Assembly (NCBI RefSeq): GCF_000688255.1
Contig: NZ_JHYS01000003.1
Coordinates: 124,001 to 188,000 of the forward strand
Direction of reading: 5' to 3'
From: Simplicispira psychrophila DSM 11588
GTDB taxonomy: Bacteria; Pseudomonadota; Gammaproteobacteria; Burkholderiales; Burkholderiaceae_C
DNA length: 64,000 nt
The notes under the pieces are model-generated. The model was given only the letters and a program-made list of their open reading frames with translations, had not been told where the DNA came from and did no database searches. Every line of letters begins with the position of its first letter. Positions within the stretch are counted from its first letter, which is position 1. A program made the position numbers and the translations under genes. Positions 9,554 to 17,430 of this stretch are shown in pieces.

Positions 9554-10345
9554 ATGACCCGTACCATCCAGCAATTGTTTGATCTGTCCGGCAAGACCGC
9601 CCTGGTGACCGGCGGTTCGCGTGGCCTGGGACTGCAGCTGGCGCAGGCGCTGGGCGAAGCCGGCGCGCGCATCATGCTCAGTGCGCGCAAGGCGTCTGAA
9701 CTGGAAGAGGCTACGGCCACGTTGCAGGCAGCGGGCATCGATGCCCGCTGGGTGGTGGCCGACTGCGCCAGCCAGGAAGACATAGGCCACTTGGTGGACG
9801 AAACCTTGCAGCGCATGGGTGACATCGACATTCTGGTCAACAACGCCGGTGCCGCTTGGGGCGCGCCGGCCGAAGACCATCCGATCGAAGCCTGGGACAA
9901 GGTCATGAACCTCAATGTGCGCGGCTATTTTCTGCTCAGCCAGCAGGTGGCTCGGCGCAGCATGATCGCCCGGCGCAGTGGCAGCATCATCAATTTGGCC
10001 TCGATTGCCGGCCTGGGTGGCAACCCCGCCGGCATGAACACCATCGCTTACAACACCTCCAAGGGCGCTGTGCTCAACTTCACGCGCGCGCTGGCGGCTG
10101 AATGGGGCAAGTACAACATCCGCGTGAATGCGATCTGTCCGGGCTTCTTTCCCAGCCGCATGACGCTGGGCACGCTCAAGGCCCTGGGCGAAGAAACCCT
10201 GGCCGCCCATGCCCCGCTAGGCCGATTGGGTGATGACGAGGATTTGAAAGGCCTGTGCGTGCTGTATGCATCCGACGCCGGCAAGCACATCACCGGCCAA
10301 TGGCTGGCAGTGGACGGCGGCGTGAGTGTGGTGACCGGCGGCTGA
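9554..10345 (+). CDS. SDR family oxidoreductase
   Basis: 263 residues; classical short-chain dehydrogenase/reductase, NAD(P)-dependent. Seen: cofactor motif TGGSRGLG near residue 17, NNAG, and catalytic Ser plus YNTSK around residues 148-172. It resembles gluconate 5-dehydrogenase or 3-oxoacyl-ACP reductase-like SDRs; the substrate is not predictable. ATG 9554 was chosen because AGGAGA stands 7 bases upstream (9541-9546). Confidence 0.9.
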   Translation: MTRTIQQLFDLSGKTALVTGGSRGLGLQLAQALGEAGARIMLSARKASELEEATATLQAAGIDARWVVADCASQEDIGHLVDETLQRMGDIDILVNNAGAAWGAPAEDHPIEAWDKVMNLNVRGYFLLSQQVARRSMIARRSGSIINLASIAGLGGNPAGMNTIAYNTSKGAVLNFTRALAAEWGKYNIRVNAICPGFFPSRMTLGTLKALGEETLAAHAPLGRLGDDEDLKGLCVLYASDAGKHITGQWLAVDGGVSVVTGG

Positions 10346-10397
10346 AGCGCAACGCAAAGGCACGCTGTGGATTCTCCATCGCGGTTAATATATGAGT

Positions 10398-10447
10398 AAA
10401 AATGCCCTCTAGCGCTTTACCAGTAAGCGCTTATAGCTATCTTATTT
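10398..10447. repeat. Comamonadaceae-type dispersed repeat copy
   Basis: Segment with CCCTCTAGCGCTTTA and TATAGCTATCTTATTT, related to the copies near 25326, 31785, 33199, 38125 and 63382. It lies between the SDR gene and the GNAT gene. Confidence 0.55.
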
Positions 10448-10462
10448 GAAGTAAAGAAAACC

Positions 10463-10960
10463 ATGCCACGCAACCCGCAAATGTCTATTGAACACTGGCA
10501 GTGGGCGCGTTTTGATGACCTGGGCGTGCACGCGCTGCACGATGCGCTCGCGCTGCGTTGCCGGGTTTTTATTCTGGAGCAGGGCCCGTACCAAGACCCG
10601 GACGGTGCCGACAAGCAGGCCTGGCACTTGCTCGGGCGCGACGCTGCGGGTGCCTTGCAGGCCTGTTTGCGTGTGGTCGATCCGGGCGTCAAGTATGCCG
10701 AGCCGGCCATAGGCCGCGTCGTCACGGCCCCCGAAGTACGCGGCGCCGGCGTCGGCCAAGCGCTGATGCGCGCTGGGCTGGCGCATTGCCAGGCGGTCTG
10801 GCCGGGCAGGGCGGTGCGCATCAGCGCACAGGCGCATCTGCAAAGGTTTTATGGTGCGCTGGGCTTTGTGACAGTCTCGCCTGAGTACTTGGAGGACGAT
10901 ATTGCCCACGTCGAAATGCTTTTGGTGCCCGATCTGAATCTTGCCTTGGAGGAACCATGA
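10463..10960 (+). CDS. GNAT family N-acetyltransferase, ElaA-like
   Basis: 165 residues. Similar to ElaA: LHDALALRCRVFILEQ, then the acetyl-CoA binding region VVTAPEVRGAGVGQALM (about residues 87-103) and the C-terminal QRFYGALGFVTVSPEYLEDD. The acceptor is unknown. The stop overlaps the next start by 4 bp (ATGA), so it is coupled to the GST gene. Confidence 0.87.
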   Translation: MPRNPQMSIEHWQWARFDDLGVHALHDALALRCRVFILEQGPYQDPDGADKQAWHLLGRDAAGALQACLRVVDPGVKYAEPAIGRVVTAPEVRGAGVGQALMRAGLAHCQAVWPGRAVRISAQAHLQRFYGALGFVTVSPEYLEDDIAHVEMLLVPDLNLALEEP

Positions 10961-11889
10961 CCACCACACTCATCCTGCACCACTACCCGGCCTCGCCATT
11001 TTCTGAAAAAATCCGCCTGATGCTGGGCTTCAAGGGGCTGGCCTGGAAGTCCGTCATCGTGCCCAGTTTGATGCCCAAGCCCGAGGTGCAGTCCCTGACC
11101 GGCGGCTATCGCAAGACGCCTTTCTTGCAGATCGGTGCCGATATCTACTGCGATACCGCCTTGATCTCCACGTTGCTGGAGCACGCGCAGGACGAGCCCC
11201 CGCTGTACCCGCCGCCGCTCAAAGGGTTGGCGCGCATTTTTGCGCAGTGGGCGGACACCACGTTGTTCTGGACCGCCATGGCCTACAACCTGCAGCCACG
11301 CGGTGCAGCGGTGCTGTTTGCCAATGCGCCCCCAGGTGCGGCACAGGCGTTTGCCCATGACCGTGGTGCCATGTCGGCAGGCATGGCGCGCCTGCGCCCG
11401 CAAGACGCCACGGTGGCGTACCGCTCGTATCTGCGCCGCTTGGGGCACATGGTGCGGGAGCACGACTTTCTGTTTGGCGCCGAACCCTGCGTGGCCGATT
11501 TTGCGGCCTACCACCCGCTGTGGTTTACGCGTGCCTGCGTACCTGCCATGGCTGGTATTTTTGACGCCACTCCCGCCATCACCGAGTGGATGGACCGCAT
11601 CGCCGCCATCGGCCACGGTTACCCGGAAAAGCTCAGCGGCGAGGATGCTATCACTGTCGCTGCCGCTGCGGAGCCTTTACCGCTGCTGGGCGAGGCGTTT
11701 CAGGATGAGCACGGCATTGCGCTGGGCACGCAGGTGAAGGTGGCTGCTGAAAGCTTTGGCACCGAGCCAACCCAAGGCGAACTGATCGCCGCCACCCGCA
11801 CCCGCTACACCCTGCGCCGCCAAGATGAGCGTGTCGGCACCGTGCATGTGCATTTTCCGCGGGTCGGCTATGTGCTGAAGGGGTGCTGA
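10957..11889 (+). CDS. Glutathione S-transferase family protein
   Basis: 310 residues; an N-terminal thioredoxin-like GST domain (HHYPASPFSEKIRLMLGFKG at residues 7-26, GGYRKTPFLQIGADIYCDTA) followed by an all-helical C-terminal GST domain and a ~70-residue extension, longer than typical 200-230-residue GSTs. The N-terminal SPFSEK places Ser/Cys-type chemistry at the usual active-site region. It overlaps the GNAT gene by 4 bp and converges on the DUF3047 gene 49 bp away. Substrate unknown. Confidence 0.85.
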   Translation: MTTTLILHHYPASPFSEKIRLMLGFKGLAWKSVIVPSLMPKPEVQSLTGGYRKTPFLQIGADIYCDTALISTLLEHAQDEPPLYPPPLKGLARIFAQWADTTLFWTAMAYNLQPRGAAVLFANAPPGAAQAFAHDRGAMSAGMARLRPQDATVAYRSYLRRLGHMVREHDFLFGAEPCVADFAAYHPLWFTRACVPAMAGIFDATPAITEWMDRIAAIGHGYPEKLSGEDAITVAAAAEPLPLLGEAFQDEHGIALGTQVKVAAESFGTEPTQGELIAATRTRYTLRRQDERVGTVHVHFPRVGYVLKGC

Positions 11890-11938
11890 GGGTTGATGGC
11901 TGGCCGGGGCTGGGTGCTTACACCAGTGGCGCCACTGC

Positions 11939-12712
11939 TTATGGCACCGATGCGGCCGCAAACTGGCAGGGCTCGTCCACACCCACAAAATGCAGCTCCG
12001 CAAAACCGGCTCGCGCCTGCTCCCCGGTGTTGTCGGTATCAGACGCCACGGCCAGCAGGCTGGCCTAGAAGGGAAGTGGGCCAAACGCGCGCGTGGCATC
12101 GGCCAGCACGTTGACGCGCTCGCTCACCCAGCGGCCCACCTGTGCCTGGCCAGAGCGCTGCACGATCATGGCAGCGCGGTCGGTGTAGGCGTTAAAGGCG
12201 CGGGTGCCGACGGGGTGCCGGTTGTCCCAAACATAGTTGACCGCAGCATCCGGCACCAACGCGCCATACAGGCTGCGCCCCAGGGCCAGCTTCATGCGCA
12301 AACCCAGGCTCAGGGACTCTGCGGGCAAAGCGAACGTGACGTAGACCCGGGCCGCGTAGTCATCCCCCGACTTGTGGCGCAGGTCAGCCTTCTGCAGCAC
12401 GCCATCCACACGCCACAGCCAGCACAAGACCGGAGTCGCCTGCAGATCAATGGCCAGTGGCCGCGCCAGCAGCGCCATGCTGGCATCTGCGCGGGCCTCC
12501 ACGGCGGCGCGTCCATCCCAGGGAAGGGCGCGGTACTGGGTGGCCGGCACACGCTGGTCGAGTTGCACCACCTGCCAGGGCGTGGGCGGCGCATCGCCAT
12601 CGCTTGCAAAACTGCCGACATGCACAGGTGCTGCCATGGCGCTGGTCGCCAGCGTGAGCAGTAGGGCCCACCTGCAGGGGCCGCGCCGGAGGTGGGTGAA
12701 GACAGGCTTCAT
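11939..12712 (-). pseudogene. DUF3047 family exported protein interrupted by an in-frame TAG codon
   Basis: Start ATG 12712 overlaps the preceding glycosyltransferase stop (ATGA). The first 215 codons give a signal peptide (ALLLTLATSAMAAP) and DUF3047 sequence (WLWRVDGVLQKADLRHKSGD, YVWDNRHPVGTRAFNAYTDR). A TAG stands at 12065-12067. Reading on in the same frame gives 41 further codons with the conserved family end (VASDTDNTGEQARAGF) before TAA at 11939-11941. So the gene is full length except for one stop. It may be a recent pseudogene, a read-through case, or a sequencing error. DUF3047 function is unknown; the gene is last in the arsenosugar-type operon. If translation stops at TAG the product is 215 residues (12065-12712). 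Confidence 0.85.
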
Positions 12713-13350
12713 GGTGTGGGACACGGAAAAGCAGGGAGGTCGTCCCGCAGTTCTGCGGGCAACCAAGGCAGGTCGTGCGGCTCGTCGATGTCGTGCAGCG
12801 TTGGCAGCCTGCACAGGCGCCAGCCCAAGCGGTCCAGGCGGCGCTGGGTCTCAACGGCCACGGCATCGGTGCTCCAGGGCATGGCGTCGAACAGCACGGG
12901 GTGAAAACGGTGCAGGCCCAGCAAGGCATAACCCCCATCGGCGGTGGGTACGAGAGCGGCCTCATGGCGCTGCAGGGCTGCTGCGGCGCTGCGCAGCACA
13001 GGGCTATCGAGTGCCGGACAGTCCGTGCCGATCAGCACAATCGCTTCCCCTTTCTCTGTTACCCGCTGCGCCGCGCGGCCCATGCGCGCGCCCAGATCGC
13101 CCTCACCCTGGTCAGACCAAACTAGGCCGTCTGGCAGGCCCATGCCCTGCCAGTCAAAGTCCTGCAGCCCGGGGGTGACGCAGAGTTCGACCGGGCCCAG
13201 CTGGGTCGCCAGGGCGGTGTGCACCGTGCGTACCAACATGCGTTGCGCCAGTTGGGCAGCGCCGTGCTCGCCCAGGGCAGGGATCAGGCGCGTCTTGCAA
13301 AACCCCGGGATGGGCGCCTTGGCGATGATGACGATGCGGGTGGGCTTCAT
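12709..13350 (-). CDS. TIGR04282-type rSAM/selenodomain-associated glycosyltransferase (arsenosugar-type)
   Basis: 213 residues, DUF2064 / transferase-1 of the rSAM/selenodomain clusters, related to nucleotidyl- and glycosyltransferases with a GT-A-like fold. Seen: N-terminal RIVIIAKAPIPGFCKTRL, VLIGTDCPALDSPVL (the DxD-like TDCP region) and VPTADGGYALLGL. Family members are annotated in arsenosugar biosynthesis clusters with ArsS. ATG 13350 was chosen because it gives the family N-terminus and sits in a 4-bp ATGA overlap with the upstream gene. Its own stop overlaps the DUF3047 start the same way. Confidence 0.9.
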   Translation of the reverse strand: MKPTRIVIIAKAPIPGFCKTRLIPALGEHGAAQLAQRMLVRTVHTALATQLGPVELCVTPGLQDFDWQGMGLPDGLVWSDQGEGDLGARMGRAAQRVTEKGEAIVLIGTDCPALDSPVLRSAAAALQRHEAALVPTADGGYALLGLHRFHPVLFDAMPWSTDAVAVETQRRLDRLGWRLCRLPTLHDIDEPHDLPWLPAELRDDLPAFPCPTP

Positions 13351-14018
13351 TGGTAGGCCTTGGCAAGCTGGCTGGCAGAAGTGCCCCGCCAATAGGCCCA
13401 GCGCAAGCGCCACATGAGGAAAATAGTGCGCCACAGTCCTCGCTGCTCCCAGCGGCGGCCCGACGTGACCACCTGATCCGTCAGGCAGATCGGACGTGAC
13501 AGGCAGCGCAAGCGGCTGGACATCTCGATGTCTTCCATCAGCGGCTGCGCCGGGAAGCCGCCGACGGCATCAAAGGCCGCACGGGTCATAAAAATACCTT
13601 GGTCGCCGGTGGCGATGCCGGTAAGGCGCGAGCGCCAGTTCATCAACCAGGCCACCAGTCGCAGCATGGCGGGGCGGCCTTGTATGCGCACATCAAAGCG
13701 CCCCCAGGGATGCGCTTGCGACACGCTGACCTCCAGCCGCTGAAAGGCCGCAGGCGGTAAGCAGGTGTCGGCATGCAGGAACAGCAGTACATTGCCGCTG
13801 GCAGCGGCGGCGCCTGCGTTCATCTGCCAGGCACGGCCGCGCGGCGCACGGACCACGCGAAACCCCAGACATTCGGCTAAATCGGCACTGCCGTCTTCGC
13901 TGTCGCCATCGACCAGAATGATTTCCACACCCTGGCGCGCCAGGGGCCTCAGGTGCTCGCACAGCCCGGCCAAACCAGCCGCTTCGTTGAGCATGGGGAC
14001 GATGACCGAGAGCTTCAT
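13347..14018 (-). CDS. TIGR04283-type rSAM/selenodomain-associated glycosyltransferase (arsenosugar-type)
   Basis: 223 residues, GT-2 fold. N-terminus KLSVIVPMLNEAAGLAGL, then the nucleotide-sugar motif EIILVDGDSEDGSADLA, acceptor-side LLFLHADTCLPP and GDQGIFMTRAAFDAVGGFP; the C-terminal PLMEDIEMSSRL is the family's ED motif. Known as transferase 2 of rSAM/selenodomain clusters. ATG 14018 overlaps the stop of the preceding flavoprotein gene by 4 bp. It probably transfers a hexose or related group to the product of ArsS; the donor is not readable. Confidence 0.92.
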   Translation of the reverse strand: MKLSVIVPMLNEAAGLAGLCEHLRPLARQGVEIILVDGDSEDGSADLAECLGFRVVRAPRGRAWQMNAGAAAASGNVLLFLHADTCLPPAAFQRLEVSVSQAHPWGRFDVRIQGRPAMLRLVAWLMNWRSRLTGIATGDQGIFMTRAAFDAVGGFPAQPLMEDIEMSSRLRCLSRPICLTDQVVTSGRRWEQRGLWRTIFLMWRLRWAYWRGTSASQLAKAYQ

Positions 14019-16225
14019 GGCTTGGTTCCCGGTGACGCCAAAGGTGCGTTGTGGTTTTTGCGACGCCAGGCGTGGTAGCGCTGTAGCCAGGCCAGCACCT
14101 GCTGCGGCGCATGTGCCCGCTTCCATTCGCCCGCAGCGTATTTGTTGGCTTCGGCCAGCGTGGGGTAGGTGTGGATGGTGCCGAGGATCTTGCTTAAGCC
14201 CAGGCCATGGCGCATCGCCAAAACAAACTCCGCCAGCAGGTCGGCCGCATGTTCGCCGACGATGGTTACGCCCAGAATGCGGTCTTTGCCCGGCACAGTG
14301 AGCACCTTGACAAGGCCGTAGGCAGCGCCGTCGGCGATGGCGCGGTCCAGATCGTCGATGCCGTAGCGGGTGGCTTCATAGGCGACGCCCTTTTCCTTGG
14401 CCTCTTGTTCGTTGAGGCCGACACGGGCCACCTCCGGGTCGATGAAGGTTGCCCAGGGGATGACCGAGTAGTCCACCTTGAAACGCTTGAAGTGCCCAAA
14501 CAGCGCATTCACGGCGGCATACCAGGCCTGGTGCGCGGCGGTGTGGGTGAACTGGTAGGGGCCGGCGACGTCGCCAGCGGCGTAGATATTGGGGTAGAGC
14601 GTCTCTAGGTACTCGTTGGTCACCACCGTGCGCTGCGTGGGGATGCCCAAGGCCTCCAGGCCATAGCCTTGCAGGCGCGCCACGCGGCCGACGGCACAAA
14701 CCAGGGCGTCAAATTCGATGCGCCGCTCCACGCCCTCCCGCTCGACCACGATGTATTTGTGTGTGGTGCCGTTGCGTTCTTCGCGTTCGCAGCGCAGCGC
14801 TTTGTGCCCGGTGAGCACGTCCACACCATCGCGGGCCAGGGACGCACGGGCCAGCTCAGACACCTCGACATCCTCGCGCGCCATGATGCGTGGCCCCATC
14901 TCGATTTGCGTTACGGAGCAGCCCAGGCGCGCAAAGCTCTGTGACAGCTCGCAGCCAATCGGGCCGCCGCCCAGCACCACCAGCCGCGCCGGCGCGGTAT
15001 CGAGCTGGGCAAAGGTATCCCACAGGGTGTCACTGGTGACGTAGCCCACCGCGTCGAGGCCGGGCAGTGGCGGCACAACGGGCTGGGCCCCGGCGGCGAT
15101 GACGATGCTGCGCGTCGTCAGGCGCTGCTTGCTGCCGTCGGCCGCCTCGATCTCCACCGTCCAGGGGTCGATCACACGACCGTAGCCTTGCAGCACTTCC
15201 ACGCCCAGCGATTGATAGCGCTCCACGCTGTCGTGCGGCGCAATGGCGCGGATGACCTCATGCACCCGCGCCATCACTTGACGAAAGCTGAACTGGGGCG
15301 CCACAGCCGCCAGGCCGTAGTGGTCTGCATGGCGCATCTGCGCTGCCAGCTTGGCACTTTTGATCAGGGCCTTGTTGGGCACGCAGCCGTAGTTCAGGCA
15401 ATCGCCGCCCATTTTGTGCGCCTCCACCAGGGTGACCCTGGCCTTGACGGCTGCCCCGATATAGGCCGTGACCAACCCGGCCGCGCCGGCGCCGATGACG
15501 ATAAGGTTGCGGTCATAGCTGCGCGGACGCGTCCAACGCGCATAGACACGGCGGCGCTGCAGCCAGCCCAAGACGCTCTTGGCGATCAGGGGGAAAACGC
15601 CCAGCAGCACGAAGGACAGCATGACGCCGGGCGAAACGATGCCGGCCAGGCTGTCGATCTGCGCCAGCTGGGTGCCGGCGTTCACGTACACCAGGGTGCC
15701 AGCCAACATGCCTAGCTGACTGACCCAGTAGAACGTCAACGAGCGAATAGGCACCAGGCCCATCAGCAGGTTGATGAGGAAGAAGGGAAACACTGGCACC
15801 AGGCGCAGCGTGAACAGGTAAAAGGCGCCGTCGCGGGCCACGCCCTCGTTGATGGGCTTGAGGCGGTTGCCAAACCGCGCCTGCACCCAGTCACGCAGCA
15901 GATAACGCGCGCTCCAGAACGCCAGCGTCGCCCCCAGGGTGGAGGCAAAAGAGGCAATCACGGTGCCCCAGAGCAAGCCAAAGATCGCACCGGCTGCCAG
16001 CGTCAGGATGGCGGCACCAGGCAAAGAAAGGGCAGTCACCAGCACATACACCCCGCCAAACGCCAGCCCCAGCAAGGCGGGGGATATGTTCTTCCATGCG
16101 GAAAACTGGTCAAGACCGGCTTTCAGACCTGCGAGCGTGAGCCACTGGGGCCCGTCCAGCACAAAGAAGGCCCAAGCCAGGGCGACCAACAGAACCAGCA
16201 GCACGAGACGTTTGGCGTTCTTCAC
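14015..16225 (-). CDS. Fusion of TVP38/TMEM64 membrane domain and mercuric reductase-like flavoprotein
   Basis: 736 residues. Residues 1-225 are a TVP38/TMEM64 (SNARE-associated, DedA-like) membrane domain with the motif LVPVFPFFLINLLMGL. Residues ~238-736 are a class I pyridine nucleotide-disulfide oxidoreductase: FAD motif VIGAGAAGL (243-251), redox-active disulfide GGDCLNYGCVPNK (Cys276 and Cys281), NAD(P) motif VVLGGGPIGCELSQ, and C-terminal interface HTYPTLAEANKYA. It therefore looks like a membrane-anchored dithiol/disulfide or metal(loid) reductase. Start is GTG 16225, one base after the ArsS stop. Its place between arsS and the glycosyltransferases suggests a role in arsenic or selenium redox chemistry or electron supply; that is inference. 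Confidence 0.9.
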   Translation of the reverse strand: MKNAKRLVLLVLLVALAWAFFVLDGPQWLTLAGLKAGLDQFSAWKNISPALLGLAFGGVYVLVTALSLPGAAILTLAAGAIFGLLWGTVIASFASTLGATLAFWSARYLLRDWVQARFGNRLKPINEGVARDGAFYLFTLRLVPVFPFFLINLLMGLVPIRSLTFYWVSQLGMLAGTLVYVNAGTQLAQIDSLAGIVSPGVMLSFVLLGVFPLIAKSVLGWLQRRRVYARWTRPRSYDRNLIVIGAGAAGLVTAYIGAAVKARVTLVEAHKMGGDCLNYGCVPNKALIKSAKLAAQMRHADHYGLAAVAPQFSFRQVMARVHEVIRAIAPHDSVERYQSLGVEVLQGYGRVIDPWTVEIEAADGSKQRLTTRSIVIAAGAQPVVPPLPGLDAVGYVTSDTLWDTFAQLDTAPARLVVLGGGPIGCELSQSFARLGCSVTQIEMGPRIMAREDVEVSELARASLARDGVDVLTGHKALRCEREERNGTTHKYIVVEREGVERRIEFDALVCAVGRVARLQGYGLEALGIPTQRTVVTNEYLETLYPNIYAAGDVAGPYQFTHTAAHQAWYAAVNALFGHFKRFKVDYSVIPWATFIDPEVARVGLNEQEAKEKGVAYEATRYGIDDLDRAIADGAAYGLVKVLTVPGKDRILGVTIVGEHAADLLAEFVLAMRHGLGLSKILGTIHTYPTLAEANKYAAGEWKRAHAPQQVLAWLQRYHAWRRKNHNAPLASPGTKP

Positions 16226-16226
16226 C

Positions 16227-17207
16227 TCATTCCCCGGTGAGTGCGCCGCCGCAGCTGCTGCCCTGGCCGGCCGTACAGCCGTAGCAGTGATCGGCGGTGC
16301 GCACCGGTCGGCCGTCGGGGTTTTGCACTAGCAGATCACGCAAATGCGGTTGGACCGCCATACGCACGGCACCGCCAGCGGGCAGCGGCAGGCCCAGCTG
16401 CTGGTTGAAGTCACAGTCGTAGAGGTGGCCCTGCCAGTCCACGCTGATCAGGCTGCGGCACATCACGACAGCATGGTTGGGTTCGCTGAAACTGTCGCGC
16501 AGCAACTGCATGTAGCTGTTGAATTGCCCTTTGGAGATCAGCATGGAGCCAAAGCGTTGGATGGGCATATTGGTAACGACGAACAGCTCGTTGAACTCAA
16601 TGCCAAAGTGCGCCTTCAACTCGCGCTTGTAGTCCGCCTGCAGGCGGCCCTGCTCAGGTGGCAGGGTGGCGCCTTGCGGGTTGTAGACCAAGCTAAGCCG
16701 CAGGCCAGCGCTTGGCTGGCCGTAGCCCAGGGCGTTGAGCTGCTGCAAGGCAGCAATGCTTTTATCAAACACGCCCTTGCCGCGCTGCTTGTCCACGTTC
16801 TCCAGTGAATAGCAGGGCATCGACGCCACCACCTCAACCCCTTGATCGGCGAGGAACTGCGCCAGATGCTCTTGGTCTGGCTCAAACAAAATAGTGAGAT
16901 TGCACCGATCGATGACATGCACGCCCAGGGCCCGGGCCCGGCGGACCAGCTCCCGAAAACCCTCATTCAGCTCAGGGGCTCCACCGGTCAAGTCCAGCAC
17001 CTGGATGGAACGGGCTTTCAGTACCTCGATCACCAGGTTGAGGTGGGTGCTGTCCATCATTTCGGTCCGGTTCGGGCCGGCGTTGACGTGGCAATGCACG
17101 CAGGTTTGGTTGCAACGGTAGCCAAGATTGACCTGCAGGGTGGTCAGGGCGCCCCGGCGCAGGGCCGGGAAAGTGGTTGCTTCAAGCAAGGGCAAGGTGG
17201 CGTGCAT
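16227..17207 (-). CDS. arsS: Radical SAM/Cys-rich domain protein ArsS (arsenosugar-type)
   Basis: 326 residues. Radical SAM enzyme with the 4Fe-4S motif CNQTCVHC (Cys32, Cys36, Cys39) after QVNLGYR. The C-terminal half has additional conserved cysteines (VVMCRSLISVDW, LYDCDFNQQ) and ends with the Cys-rich tail CYGCTAGQGSSCGG, where some homologues use selenocysteine. In the proposed arsenosugar pathway ArsS couples a 5'-deoxyadenosyl group from SAM to dimethylarsenic. ATG 17207 was chosen because the family begins MHATLPLL; an in-frame ATG at 17252 would add 15 residues. It lies upstream of the fusion reductase and two glycosyltransferases in one operon. No arsM methyltransferase is present in the window. 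Confidence 0.92.
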   Translation of the reverse strand: MHATLPLLEATTFPALRRGALTTLQVNLGYRCNQTCVHCHVNAGPNRTEMMDSTHLNLVIEVLKARSIQVLDLTGGAPELNEGFRELVRRARALGVHVIDRCNLTILFEPDQEHLAQFLADQGVEVVASMPCYSLENVDKQRGKGVFDKSIAALQQLNALGYGQPSAGLRLSLVYNPQGATLPPEQGRLQADYKRELKAHFGIEFNELFVVTNMPIQRFGSMLISKGQFNSYMQLLRDSFSEPNHAVVMCRSLISVDWQGHLYDCDFNQQLGLPLPAGGAVRMAVQPHLRDLLVQNPDGRPVRTADHCYGCTAGQGSSCGGALTGE

Positions 17208-17266
17208 GGTGGTTCCCAATGGTGCTGGTGAGCGCGACTGGATACGCGTCATTCTCTGTTAGTCGT

Positions 17267-17380
17267 TTAGTCGTCCCGCATTTCAGACCCGAGCCGATTC
17301 GGCGGAAGGCAGCGACGATACCGCTGTGCCAGTCCAGCACTGGTACCGCCGATGTCGAAGGTAAGGGCCTGGATGTCCAT
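17267..17380 (-). pseudogene. Short ORF resembling the N-terminus of a HAD hydrolase (gene remnant)
   Basis: 37 codons. ATG 17380 follows a strong ribosome site (AAGGAG at 17388-17393). The first 13 residues, MDIQALTFDIGGT, look like HAD motif I of haloacid dehalogenase-type proteins (nucleophile Asp); the remaining 24 residues match nothing I recognise and end at TAA. Most likely a gene collapsed by internal deletion, between the SelD-associated flavoprotein and arsS. It could instead be a genuine small peptide; nothing else supports that. Confidence 0.45.
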
Positions 17381-17430
17381 GGGAGCTCTCCTTGCAGATA
17401 AAGTGCAACGAACCGGCGCTGCTCGGCAGA

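Noticed and set aside
12040-12080. A frameshift instead of a stop in the DUF3047 gene
   Set aside because: The downstream conserved sequence continues in exactly the same frame after TAG, so no frameshift is needed.
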